From: Mangrovicella endophytica
GTDB taxonomy: Bacteria; Pseudomonadota; Alphaproteobacteria; Rhizobiales; Rhizobiaceae
DNA: 64,000 nt
NCBI RefSeq assembly: GCF_002893625.1
Contig: NZ_PKMZ01000002.1
Span: 186,001-250,000, forward strand
Direction of reading: 5' to 3'
Every line of letters begins with the position of its first letter. The first letter of the stretch is position 1. A model generated the notes under the pieces. The model had not been told where the DNA came from. It saw nothing but the letters and a program-made list of their open reading frames with translations, and did not search any database. A program made the position numbers and the translations under genes. Shown here piece after piece: positions 52,146 through 60,245 of the stretch.

Positions 52146-53059
52146 GCGCGCTTCACCTGCGCCTGCGGCGTGCCGCTCAGCCGCGCATGCACGGCCACCA
52201 GCGCCTCGGATGCGAGGCGGTCGGTCCGATGCTCGACGAAGCTCCAGCCGATGCGCCGGCAGTGTTCGCCAAGCGTGGCGCGTCGTGCGGCATAGAGGCG
52301 GCGATACTCCTCGCGCATCGTCTCCGCGCGGCCAGCGGTGAGCCGCTGGCCGGTCTCGGGGTCTTGGAACTCGGTGCGTCCGGAATACGGGAAGCTTTCC
52401 TCGGCCGGGTCGGCGATGGCGACGAGATGGCCGCGGATGCCGCGCCGCGACAGCGCCGCGATGCGGGCAAGGATGTCGTCGAGCGGATCAAGAAAGTCGC
52501 TGACCAGCACCACCTCGCTGAAGCGCTTCAGCCGCTCATCGGGGGGCAGGCCGCCGGCGGGACGGTTGGTCATCAGCGCCGCAGCGATGCGTTCGGCCGC
52601 GTTGCGGGCGGAGATCGGCTCCAGCACGCCGGGATAGCCGATCCGCTCGCCCGAGCGCGACAGAATGTCGGCGAGCGCCAGAACCAGCACCAGTGCGCGC
52701 GACTCCTTGGAAACACTCGCGGCAGTCGACTGGTAGAGCATCGAGGGCGAAGGATCGGCCCAGAGCCAGACCGTCTGCGCCGCCTCCCATTCGCGGTCGC
52801 GCAGATAGACATGATCGTCGCGGGCCGAGCGGCGCCAATCGATGCGCGCCACCGACTCGCCCTCGACGAAGGGGCGGAACTGCCAGAAATTCTCGCCCGC
52901 GCCGCGCCGGCGCCGGCCGTGCCAGCCGGCAATGACGGTCGCGACGACGCGCCGCGCCTCGACCAGAAGGTCGGGCAGGAGGGCCGCTCGCTGACGCGCT
53001 CTGACGAGGGCGTCCGATCCGGCGGTGAGTTCGACGATGCTGCCGATCGGCGCCATCAA
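52142..53059 (-). CDS. DUF58 domain protein
   Basis: 305 residues. The DUF58 core motif G-R-R-R-R-G-A-G-E-N-F and R-I-D-W-R-R-S-A-R are present, followed by a VWA-like region (W-L-W-A-D-P-S-P-S-M with the MIDAS-type D-x-S-x-S). DUF58 proteins are regularly encoded after MoxR ATPases. It begins nine bases after the moxR-type stop and is followed by DUF4159 in overlap. Confidence 0.88.
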   Translation of the reverse strand: MMAPIGSIVELTAGSDALVRARQRAALLPDLLVEARRVVATVIAGWHGRRRRGAGENFWQFRPFVEGESVARIDWRRSARDDHVYLRDREWEAAQTVWLWADPSPSMLYQSTAASVSKESRALVLVLALADILSRSGERIGYPGVLEPISARNAAERIAAALMTNRPAGGLPPDERLKRFSEVVLVSDFLDPLDDILARIAALSRRGIRGHLVAIADPAEESFPYSGRTEFQDPETGQRLTAGRAETMREEYRRLYAARRATLGEHCRRIGWSFVEHRTDRLASEALVAVHARLSGTPQAQVKRA

Positions 53060-53068
53060 GAGGTCCGG

Positions 53069-54079
53069 CTATGCCGCGCGGCGCTTGAGGACGCCGATGA
53101 CGTCCCGAACGCTCATACCTTCGGCGCGGGCGGCGAAGTTGAGCGCCATGCGGTGCTGCAGGATCGGCTCGGCAAGCGCCATGACGTCGTCGACCGAAGG
53201 GGCCAGGCGGCCGTCATAAAGGGCTCGGGCCCGCACGCAGGTCATCAGCGCCTGGCTGGCGCGGGGGCCGGGGCCCCAGGCGATGTGGGCGTCCGCCTCG
53301 GCATTGTCGTTGCCGGGGCGTGCCGAGCGCACAAGCGCAAGGATCGCCTCGACGACGCTTTCGGCCACCGGCATGCGGCGCACCAGCGCCTGGATGGCGC
53401 GCAGGCGCTCGGCGGTCAGCACCGCTTCGGCCTTGGCGTCGGCGACACCGGTCGTCTCAATGAGGATGCGGCGCTCGGCCGCGAGATCGGGATAGAAGAC
53501 GTCGACCTGCATCAGGAAGCGGTCGAGCTGCGCCTCGGGCAGGGGATAGGTGCCCTCCTGCTCCAGCGGGTTCTGCGTCGCCAGCACGTGGAAGGGGGCC
53601 GGCAGGTCGTAACGCTCGCCGGCGACGGTCACATGGTATTCCTGCATCGCCTGCAGCAGTGCCGACTGGGTGCGCGGCGAGGCACGGTTGATCTCGTCGG
53701 CCATCAGCAGCTGTGCGAAGACCGGGCCGCGCACGAAGCGGAAGGAGCGCCGGCCGCTCTCATCCTGGTCCAGCACCTCGGTGCCGACGATGTCGGACGG
53801 CATCAGGTCGGGGGTAAACTGGATGCGGCGGGCGTCCAGGCCGAGCGTGGTGCCGAGCGTCTCCACCAGCTTGGTCTTGGCGAGGCCGGGCACACCGACC
53901 AGCAGCGCATGGCCGCCGGCGAGGATGGCAACGAGGCTCTGCTCGACGACGCTTTCCTGGCCGAAGATGACGCGGCCGACCGCCTTGCGCACCTCGGCAA
54001 GGTCAGCCAGCGCGCGCTCGGCCTCGGCCACCACCTCGGATTCGGTCATCGCGGCAGCTTGCGGCGCGAGCATCGTCAT
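53069..54079 (-). CDS. MoxR-family AAA+ ATPase
   Basis: 336 residues. Walker A G-V-P-G-L-A-K-T-K, Walker B L-L-M-A-D-E-I-N-R-A-S-P, sensor-1 A-T-Q-N-P-L-E-Q-E-G-T-Y and L-P-E-A-Q-L-D-R-F are complete. MoxR ATPases act as chaperone-like remodelers for VWA-containing partners. ATG 54079 was chosen since GGAGA lies seven bases upstream; ATG 54085 abuts that RBS. First gene of the four-gene operon, divergent from DUF1285. Confidence 0.92.
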   Translation of the reverse strand: MTMLAPQAAAMTESEVVAEAERALADLAEVRKAVGRVIFGQESVVEQSLVAILAGGHALLVGVPGLAKTKLVETLGTTLGLDARRIQFTPDLMPSDIVGTEVLDQDESGRRSFRFVRGPVFAQLLMADEINRASPRTQSALLQAMQEYHVTVAGERYDLPAPFHVLATQNPLEQEGTYPLPEAQLDRFLMQVDVFYPDLAAERRILIETTGVADAKAEAVLTAERLRAIQALVRRMPVAESVVEAILALVRSARPGNDNAEADAHIAWGPGPRASQALMTCVRARALYDGRLAPSVDDVMALAEPILQHRMALNFAARAEGMSVRDVIGVLKRRAA

Positions 54080-54258
54080 CGGCATTCTCCGTCGATCAAC
54101 CGGGGGGCCGGGAGACGAGCCGCTGCGCCCTCCCGTGATGCCGCCATCAAATCCGTCCGCATCCATCCTGACAAGGATGCGTGGGCCAACTATCTGGTGA
54201 CGGGCAAGCCGGGCCAAAATAAGACGTCACCAGCGCACCGCCCCTACATAGAACCGGC

Positions 54259-54867
54259 ATGGCAGGACTGGAATGCCCGATGGAAAATCAGTCGCATAGC
54301 CGGGACGGGATAAGCCTGGAGGCGCTCGTCTCACGAACCGAGCGCGCCGGCCGTGGCGCGCCGCCGGTCGAGCGCTGGAATCCGCCATACTGCGGCGACA
54401 TCGACATGGTGATTCGGGCCGACGGCAGCTGGACCTATTGCGGCACGCCGATCGGCCGCCCGGCCCTGGTGCGGCTGTTCGCCTCGGTGCTGCGCAAGGA
54501 CGCAGACGGGCGGACCTATCTGGTTACGCCCGTCGAGAAGCTTGGCATCGCCGTAGAGGATGCGCATTTCCAGGCGGTGGAGATGAGCCGCATCGAGCGG
54601 GACGGCGAGCCGGTGCTGGTGTTTCGAACCGACGCCGGGGAGGTTGTGGAGGCAGGCACCGAGCATCCCCTGCGCCTGGTTGCGGATGAATCCGGCTTCC
54701 GGCCCTACCTCACGGTGCGCGGTCGACTGGAGGCGCGGCTGACACGTGCACTGGCCTTCGATCTTGCCGACTATATCGAGGAGGAGGACGGCCGGCCTAT
54801 CCTCCGCTCCGGCGGCGCCCGGTTCGCCGTTCCGGCGGTCGAAGACGAAGAGACACGCTCCGCATGA
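54259..54867 (+). CDS. DUF1285 domain protein
   Basis: 202 residues (or 195 from ATG 54280). The sequence W-N-P-P-Y-C-G-D-I-D-M-V-I-R-A-D-G-S-W-T-Y and T-P-V-E-K-L-G-I marks the DUF1285 family, a two-domain beta-rich protein of unknown role widely found in proteobacteria. It is translationally coupled with the Nudix gene (ATGA overlap), which places it in the DUF1285-Nudix-cca operon frequent in Rhizobiales. Confidence 0.88.
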   Translation: MAGLECPMENQSHSRDGISLEALVSRTERAGRGAPPVERWNPPYCGDIDMVIRADGSWTYCGTPIGRPALVRLFASVLRKDADGRTYLVTPVEKLGIAVEDAHFQAVEMSRIERDGEPVLVFRTDAGEVVEAGTEHPLRLVADESGFRPYLTVRGRLEARLTRALAFDLADYIEEEDGRPILRSGGARFAVPAVEDEETRSA

Positions 54868-55496
54868 CCTATGCCCTGTCCGGCTTCACCGCCGAGGATC
54901 TGCGACGCCGCTTTGCCCGCCGCGGCACGGGCGGGCAGGATGCCAAGGAGTATGGCGACCATCTGCTCAATCCGGACTTCGTCCAGCTGATGGAGCGCAG
55001 CACCGCGCGCGAGGCAGCGGTGCTCGTGCCCGTGGTCGATCGCCCGCGGGGTGCCGACGTCATCCTCACCCTGCGCTCGTCGAGCCTGCGAAAGCACTCC
55101 GGCCAGATCGCCTTTCCCGGTGGCTCGATCGATCCGGACGACGCCTCGCCGGAGGCCGCCGCCTTGCGCGAAAGCGTCGAGGAGATCCGCCTTGATCCCC
55201 ACTTCGTGGAGCCGATCGGACGGCTGCCGCGCTACGTCACCGGCACCGGCTTCCGCATCACGCCGGTGGTCGCCATCGTCCAACCCGGCTTCACGCTGCA
55301 GCCGAACCCGGCCGAGGTGCAGGAGGCGTTCGAGGTGCCGCTGGGCTTCCTGATGAACGAGGCCAACCACCGCCGCGAGAGCCGCCGCCTGGATGGGCTC
55401 GACCGTCACTTCTATTCCATGACCTTCGGCGACCGGAACATCTGGGGCATCACCGCCGGGATCATCCGGACCCTTTACGAGAGATTCTATCAGTGA
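54864..55496 (+). CDS. CoA pyrophosphatase-type Nudix hydrolase
   Basis: 210 residues. The CoA-Nudix signature L-R-S-S-S-L-R-K-H-S-G-Q-I-A-F-P-G-G precedes a Nudix box that reads A-L-R-E-S-V-E-E-I-R-L; the usual Gly of E-E-x-G is Arg here. Such enzymes cleave CoA or related dinucleotides. The overlap with DUF1285 (four bases) and cca (GTG start inside its last codons) suggests one transcript. Confidence 0.88.
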   Translation: MTYALSGFTAEDLRRRFARRGTGGQDAKEYGDHLLNPDFVQLMERSTAREAAVLVPVVDRPRGADVILTLRSSSLRKHSGQIAFPGGSIDPDDASPEAAALRESVEEIRLDPHFVEPIGRLPRYVTGTGFRITPVVAIVQPGFTLQPNPAEVQEAFEVPLGFLMNEANHRRESRRLDGLDRHFYSMTFGDRNIWGITAGIIRTLYERFYQ

Positions 55497-56734
55497 CACC
55501 GAAGATCGATGCGCCCTGGCTGCAGTCGTCGGCGCTGCAGGCCCTGCTCGGCACCTTGAATGCAGACGGGGAGGAGGCGCGGGTCGTCGGCGGCGCCGTG
55601 CGCAACACGCTGCTGAACCTGCCCGTCACCGATGTCGACGTCGCCACGACGACGCTGCCCGACGAGACCATGCGTCGCGCCGCGGCTGCCGGCTTCCGCC
55701 CGATCCCGACCGGCATCGACCATGGCACCATCACGGTGGTGACGCCCGAGCGACCCTTCGAGGTGACGACGCTGCGGCGCGACGTTGCGACCGACGGGCG
55801 TCATGCGACGGTCGCATTCGGGCGCGACTGGGCGGTGGATGCCGGCCGGCGCGACTTCACCATCAACGCGCTCTACTGCGATGCCGACGGTACCATCCTT
55901 GATCCAGCGGGCGGGCTTGCGGACCTGCCGGAGCAGCGGCTGCGATTCATCGGCGATGCCGCGGCGCGGATCGAGGAGGACTATCTCCGGATCCTGCGCT
56001 TCTTCCGCTTCTTCGCCTGGTACGGCCGCGGGCGGCCGGATGCCGAGGGCCTGCGTGCCTGCGCGCGACTGAAGGACGGCCTGCGCAAGCTGTCGGCCGA
56101 GCGGGTCTGGTCGGAGCTGCGCAAGCTGCTCGGCGCCCGCGATCCTTCGCGCGCGCTCCTGTGGATGCGACAGGCCGGCGTCCTCACGGTGGTTATGCCG
56201 GAGAGCGAGCGCTGGGGCATCGATGCCATCCATGGCCTCGTCACTGCCGAGCAGCAACTCGGCTGGTCTGCAGATGCGATGCTGCGGCTCGAGGCGATCG
56301 TGCCGCCGGACGAGGCGCGCCTCGCCGAGCTGGCGCGGCGGCTGCGCCTTTCCAACGCCGAACGCGACCGGCTGCTCGCCTTCGCGACGGCCGAGGAGCC
56401 GGTGGCGGAGGAAAGCGATGGCAGCTTCCGGCGCCGCCTCTACTTCGGGGACCGGCAGGCGGTGATCGACCGGCTGCGCCTCGCCTACGCCGCGGCATTG
56501 GCCAAGGGCGAGGAGGCACCAGGCGGGCTGTCGCGCGCGGCGATCCTGGCGCGCCAGCTGAGCGCGGCGGAGCGCTTCGACCCGCCGGCCTTTCCGCTAT
56601 CGGGCGACGACCTTGCCGCAGCGGGGATTGCGGCAGGACCGGAAATGGGCCGGCAGCTGAAGAGCCTGCGCGATGCCTGGGTCGACAGCGGCTTCGTCAT
56701 GACGCCCGAGCAACTGCTGGCTCGCCTCGAATGA
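55493..56734 (+). CDS. cca: CCA tRNA nucleotidyltransferase
   Basis: 413 residues, GTG start overlapping the Nudix stop. The class-II nucleotidyltransferase head has G-G-A-V-R-N and D-V-D-V-A-T, then D-F-T-I-N-A-L and R-R-D in the neck (E-E-D-Y-L-R-I-L-R-F-F-R-F). It adds the 3'-CCA end to tRNAs without a template. The G-G-A-V-R-N version with Asn is usual in alphaproteobacterial members. No plus-strand terminator follows; the A-rich hairpin downstream serves the minus strand. Confidence 0.95.
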   Translation: MTPKIDAPWLQSSALQALLGTLNADGEEARVVGGAVRNTLLNLPVTDVDVATTTLPDETMRRAAAAGFRPIPTGIDHGTITVVTPERPFEVTTLRRDVATDGRHATVAFGRDWAVDAGRRDFTINALYCDADGTILDPAGGLADLPEQRLRFIGDAAARIEEDYLRILRFFRFFAWYGRGRPDAEGLRACARLKDGLRKLSAERVWSELRKLLGARDPSRALLWMRQAGVLTVVMPESERWGIDAIHGLVTAEQQLGWSADAMLRLEAIVPPDEARLAELARRLRLSNAERDRLLAFATAEEPVAEESDGSFRRRLYFGDRQAVIDRLRLAYAAALAKGEEAPGGLSRAAILARQLSAAERFDPPAFPLSGDDLAAAGIAAGPEMGRQLKSLRDAWVDSGFVMTPEQLLARLE

Positions 56735-56759
56735 AGTCCGAGGCCTGAATCGCGGGCAA

Positions 56760-56784
56760 TAAAAAAGCGGGCCTCAGGCCCGCT
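56760..56784 (-). terminator. Rho-independent terminator of the DUF1059 gene
   Basis: On the minus strand, AGCGGGCC, loop TGA, GGCCCGCT (56784-56766) is followed by a run of six T (plus strand A at 56761-56766). The plus-strand side lacks a T-run, so it works for the minus-strand DUF1059 gene ending at 56838. Confidence 0.85.
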
Positions 56785-56837
56785 CCAGTTCCGGATGTAT
56801 TATGTCTTGAGGCCTCGCCGCCACGAGGCGGAGCCGG

Positions 56838-57014
56838 TCAGTTCGGCAGCTCCGTCGTCCTGTGCTGAAACGAGTCCATCATGTTCGGCGTGATACGATC
56901 GACGCCCAGCTGCTTTGCCTGGACCACGGCACGGCGGATGACTTCCGCTCGCGTCTCGGCCCGGATGACACGTTCGCAACCTGGGATGACGCCTGCGCAA
57001 TTCAGTTCGTACAT
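56838..57014 (-). CDS. Small DUF1059 family protein
   Basis: 58 residues from ATG 57014, with GGGAGGAG just upstream. It shows the DUF1059 pattern Y-E-L-N-C-A-G-V-I-P-G-C (two Cys eight apart, C-x7-C) and a following helix R-A-E-T-R-A-E-V-I-R-R-A. The role of DUF1059 is unknown; homologues are small stress-associated proteins. It lies just downstream of hemF on the same strand but has its own candidate promoter (57050-57073) and a clear terminator. Confidence 0.8.
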   Translation of the reverse strand: MYELNCAGVIPGCERVIRAETRAEVIRRAVVQAKQLGVDRITPNMMDSFQHRTTELPN

Positions 57015-57049
57015 GACTGCTCCTCCCTTCGAGACACGTACCGACCCAC

Positions 57050-57073
57050 AACGAGGATCTGGTCTCAAGGTTC
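57050..57073 (-). promoter_or_regulatory. Candidate EcfG-type promoter of the DUF1059 gene
   Basis: On the minus strand, GAAC (57073-57070), 16 bases, CGTT (57053-57050). The alphaproteobacterial general-stress sigma factor EcfG recognises GGAAC-N16/17-CGTT; here the first G is T. It would start transcription about 30 bases before the ATG at 57014. Match by eye only. Confidence 0.4.
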
Positions 57074-57099
57074 AATGTACTACCGGATTTTAAGAATTC

Positions 57100-58008
57100 C
57101 TACGGCCATTTAACCAATGGCGGCATCGACGACAGGATGGATGCGACATTTCCGCCCGTCTTCAGGCCGAATAACGTGCCGCGATCATAAAGTAGGTTAT
57201 ACTCCACATAGCGGCCCCGGCGGATAAGCTGCTCTTCGCGGTCGTCTTCCGTAAAGGCAGATGCGGCATTCTGGCGCACGATGTGCGGGTAGACGACGAG
57301 AAAGGCCTTGCCAACGTCCTTGGTGAAGGCGAAGTCGGCATTCCAGCCGCCTGATTCGTCCGGCGAGTGCAGCCAGTCGTAAAATATGCCGCCGACGCCG
57401 CGCGCTTCGCCCCGATGCGGCAGGAAGAAGTACTCGTCGCACCACTCCTTGAACTTGTCGTAGTCGGCGACGGCCGTGTGCCGGTCGCAGACGAATTTCA
57501 TCGCGCGGTGGAAGGACTGCGTGTCGGCGTCTTCCTGGGTACGGCGGCGCTCCAGCACCGGCGTCAGGTCGGCGCCCCCACCGAACCATTGGCGGCTCGT
57601 CACCACCATCCGGGTGTTCATGTGCACCGCCGGCACGTTCGGATTGCGCGGATGGGCGATCAGAGAGATGCCGGAGGCCCAGAAGCTCGGATCCTCCTCG
57701 GCCCCGGGAATCTGCTGGCGGAACTCCGGCGAAAAGGCGCCGTGCACCGTCGAGACGTGGACGCCCACCTTCTCGAAGACCCGGCCGTGCATCATCGCCA
57801 TGACGCCGCCGCCGCCGTCTTCGCCGCGCTGCCATGGCGTACGCTCGAAGTGGCCGGGTGGAAGTTCGGTCTCTTGGCCGAAGCCCTGTTCGATCTCCTC
57901 GAAGGCGGCGCAGATGCGATCGCGCAGCGCCTCGAACCAGGCGCTCGCCTCGGCCTTCTTCTCTTCGATGTTCTCCGGCAGCCCTTCGGGCAGGTCGGGG
58001 CGCTGCAT
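57100..58008 (-). CDS. hemF: Oxygen-dependent coproporphyrinogen III oxidase
   Basis: 302 residues. Signature stretches are complete: [27 protein letters not shown] and [16 protein letters not shown]. It oxidatively decarboxylates coproporphyrinogen III to protoporphyrinogen IX in haem synthesis, using O2. ATG 58008 lies six bases after AAGAAGGA; ATG 58014 directly abuts that RBS, and a further start at 58038 is possible. Confidence 0.95.
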   Translation of the reverse strand: MQRPDLPEGLPENIEEKKAEASAWFEALRDRICAAFEEIEQGFGQETELPPGHFERTPWQRGEDGGGGVMAMMHGRVFEKVGVHVSTVHGAFSPEFRQQIPGAEEDPSFWASGISLIAHPRNPNVPAVHMNTRMVVTSRQWFGGGADLTPVLERRRTQEDADTQSFHRAMKFVCDRHTAVADYDKFKEWCDEYFFLPHRGEARGVGGIFYDWLHSPDESGGWNADFAFTKDVGKAFLVVYPHIVRQNAASAFTEDDREEQLIRRGRYVEYNLLYDRGTLFGLKTGGNVASILSSMPPLVKWP

Positions 58009-58159
58009 GCTCATTCCTTCTTCGGCGGGCGGTGGCATCAGAGCCGATCTGCCCGCCTCTTTGCTTGTCCTTCATAGTCCGGCGCGATGAATGCGCCGGA
58101 TTCGCCTTGTGCGAAAGACGACGCTATCTTCGTCCCCGTCAAGCGCAATCCGGAAGCGT

Positions 58160-58432
58160 ATGGAGTTCCACATCGCGATGAGCCGGTTTCCCCGCCCGCC
58201 TCTCCAGGCACTGGCGCGCCAGCTGCAGGAAACGCGGCGGCGCTCGGATGCAGCGCGCGACAGCTTCGTGCGCGAGACCTTCGTGCTGCCGCGCGAAGCG
58301 GCGCGATCCAAGGCCCGGGAGTGGCTGCAGCTCTATCCGAAGGCGGCCTATTGGAGCTCGGTGGAAAGCTGGCGCCTCCTGCCGGATGGGGCGGTGGAGT
58401 TCACCATGCGTCGCCTGCCAAGCGCCGACTGA
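58160..58432 (+). CDS. Small hypothetical basic protein
   Basis: 90 residues from ATG 58160 (or 84 from ATG 58178). The sequence is Arg-rich with R-D-S-F-V-R-E-T-F-V-L-P-R-E-A-A-R-S and K-A-A-Y-W-S-S-V-E-S-W-R in a helix-rich arrangement. I do not recognise the family, but the even spread of hydrophobic residues suggests a real protein. It is divergent from hemF and convergent with the AraC gene. Confidence 0.55.
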   Translation: MEFHIAMSRFPRPPLQALARQLQETRRRSDAARDSFVRETFVLPREAARSKAREWLQLYPKAAYWSSVESWRLLPDGAVEFTMRRLPSAD

Positions 58433-58441
58433 CGGCTGCTC

Positions 58442-58463
58442 GCGCCGCTTTTCAGCGCGGCGC
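58442..58463 (+). terminator. Hairpin after the small basic protein gene
   Basis: GCGCCGC (58442-58448) pairs with GCGGCGC (58457-58463) around TTTTCAGC; downstream TGGAGTTTCGTT is only moderately T-rich. It is between convergent genes, ten bases before the end of the minus-strand AraC gene, and may serve either. Confidence 0.5.
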
Positions 58464-58473
58464 TGGAGTTTCG

Positions 58474-59406
58474 TTAGCTTCCCACCGGTCGGGCAGCCCG
58501 GCCTCTCGGCGAGTGGCCGAAGATCGACCTGTAGGCATGGCCGAAGGCGCTTTGCGAGTCGTAGCCGACGGTCAGGGCGACGCTCTCCACACTGCGCCGG
58601 TCGTCGTTGAGCAACTGGCGCGCCATCAGCATGCGCCGGCGCTTGAGGTAGTCGAGGGGCGACTGGCCGACGAGATGCGCGAAACGTGCCGCAAAGGCCG
58701 AGCGCGACATCCCGACCTCGGCAGCCAGAGCAGCGACCGTCCAGCGGTGGCTGACATCGCCATGCATCAGCTGAAGCGCGCTGCCGATCTGACGATCCGC
58801 GAAAGCGGCGATCAGGCCGGCCTCTGGCGCGCCAGCGGTCATGGACGTGCGGACGGCCTCGACAAGCAGCATCTCCGCCAGCCGCGCCATCACCAGAGCG
58901 CCGCCGGGGCGCTGGTTGTCGGCTTCGCTGTCCAGAAGTCCGAGCGTCCGCCGGATCGCTTCGGCCGAAGGATCGGCACCCTTGATTGGCAGAAAGGACG
59001 GCAGCGCTCGGAGCATGATCTGCTGGTCGGCCAGAACGATACTGCCGCCGATCATGATCGTGTCGCCACCGCCGTCGCCGATCCGGGCGAGGTCAACGCC
59101 GGGCTCCTTGTAGAGAGGCGTTCCATCCGTCGGTTCAATGCCGGGATCGCTGGCGACGGCATAGGGCGTTTCTCCCAGCAGGAAGACGTCGCCAGGGCCA
59201 AGCGGCGACGGCGCGCGCTCCGGCACGAGAAGCCACGCATGGCCCTCCAGCAGCGCCACGAATTTCAGCCGTCGCAGCGGGGGGAAGGCGAGGGCCCAGC
59301 TGCCGGATGCCTCCAGCCGCGTACGGCGCGCCGTGCCTGCGCCGGCGGCAATGACGATCTCGAACAGCGGGTCGGGGAAAGGATTGGACGATCGCGACAA
59401 AGACAT
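58474..59406 (-). CDS. AraC-family transcriptional regulator (cupin_6 type)
   Basis: 310 residues. The N-terminal half (about 15-190) matches the AraC-binding-like cupin_6 domain, with G-P-G-D-V-F-L-L, and the C-terminal half (about 205-305) is a double helix-turn-helix ending G-Y-D-S-Q-S-A-F-G-H-A-Y-R-S-I-F-G-H-S-P-R-G. Divergent from an SDR gene 70 bases away, its probable target. Confidence 0.88.
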   Translation of the reverse strand: MSLSRSSNPFPDPLFEIVIAAGAGTARRTRLEASGSWALAFPPLRRLKFVALLEGHAWLLVPERAPSPLGPGDVFLLGETPYAVASDPGIEPTDGTPLYKEPGVDLARIGDGGGDTIMIGGSIVLADQQIMLRALPSFLPIKGADPSAEAIRRTLGLLDSEADNQRPGGALVMARLAEMLLVEAVRTSMTAGAPEAGLIAAFADRQIGSALQLMHGDVSHRWTVAALAAEVGMSRSAFAARFAHLVGQSPLDYLKRRRMLMARQLLNDDRRSVESVALTVGYDSQSAFGHAYRSIFGHSPRGRAARPVGS

Positions 59407-59476
59407 GGTGGCTCAAGTCTAGGGCTGCTCGTCACCGCCGCCTAGCGTCGGCACTCATCAAGCGAAGGAGATCGCC

Positions 59477-60211
59477 ATGGGTATCGCCGACAAGGTCGTC
59501 GTCATCACGGGAGCCGGCAGCGGCATCGGACGTGCCACGGCACTCCATCTTGCCGCATCCGGCGCCAAGGTCGTCCTCGGCGCACGGCGGGAGGAGCAGA
59601 TCGCCGGCGTGGCAGCCGAGATCGAGGCAGCCGGCGGGCAGGCGGCATTCCGCCGGACCGACGTGACCCGCCGCGACGAAGTCGAGGCGCTGGTCCAGCT
59701 GGCCTGCGAGCGCTTCGGCCGCTTGGACGTCCTCGTCAACAATGCCGGCATCGGCCCGATCTCGCGCTTTGACGCGCTCAAGGTCGAGGACTGGGATGCG
59801 ATGATCGACGTCAACATTCGGGGCGTGCTTCATGGCATTGCTGCCGCACTGCCGATTTTCGGGCGGCAGAAGAGCGGCCACATCGTCAACATCGTCTCGA
59901 CGGCCGGCCTGAAGATCGTGCCGACGATGGGCGTCTATGCCGCCACCAAGAATGCCGCGCGCACGATCACCGAGGCGCTGCGGCAGGAATCGGGTCCTAA
60001 TCTGCGGGTCACCGAAATCTCGCCGGGCTTTGTGGCGACCGATTTCGCGGCTTCGATGACGGACGAGACCGTCAGATCGTCCATACAGGCGCGCATGGAC
60101 ACCATGGCAATGCCGCCTGAGGCGATCGCGAGAGCGGTGGCTTTCGCCATCGAGCAGCCGCCGGAGGTGGAGATCGGCAGCATCGTCGTCCGGCCAACGG
60201 CGCAGGACTGA
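59477..60211 (+). CDS. Short-chain dehydrogenase/reductase
   Basis: 244 residues. T-G-A-G-S-G-I-G-R, N-N-A-G-I-G and Y-A-A-T-K are intact with Ser in I-V-S-T-A-G. A classical cytoplasmic SDR resembling YdfG-type oxidoreductases; substrate unknown. ATG 59477 is preceded by AAGGAGA. Divergent from the AraC gene, as is typical for AraC/SDR pairs that respond to xenobiotic or carbonyl compounds. Confidence 0.88.
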   Translation: MGIADKVVVITGAGSGIGRATALHLAASGAKVVLGARREEQIAGVAAEIEAAGGQAAFRRTDVTRRDEVEALVQLACERFGRLDVLVNNAGIGPISRFDALKVEDWDAMIDVNIRGVLHGIAAALPIFGRQKSGHIVNIVSTAGLKIVPTMGVYAATKNAARTITEALRQESGPNLRVTEISPGFVATDFAASMTDETVRSSIQARMDTMAMPPEAIARAVAFAIEQPPEVEIGSIVVRPTAQD

Positions 60212-60212
60212 G

Positions 60213-60239
60213 GCCGCCCGCGGCGATGGTTGGGGCGGC
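60213..60239. terminator. Hairpin between SDR and the convergent histidine-kinase gene
   Basis: GCCGCCC (60213-60219) pairs with GGGCGGC (60233-60239), starting two bases after the SDR stop. No U-run. Seven bases separate it from the end of the kinase gene. Confidence 0.4.
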
Positions 60240-60245
60240 GCGCCG

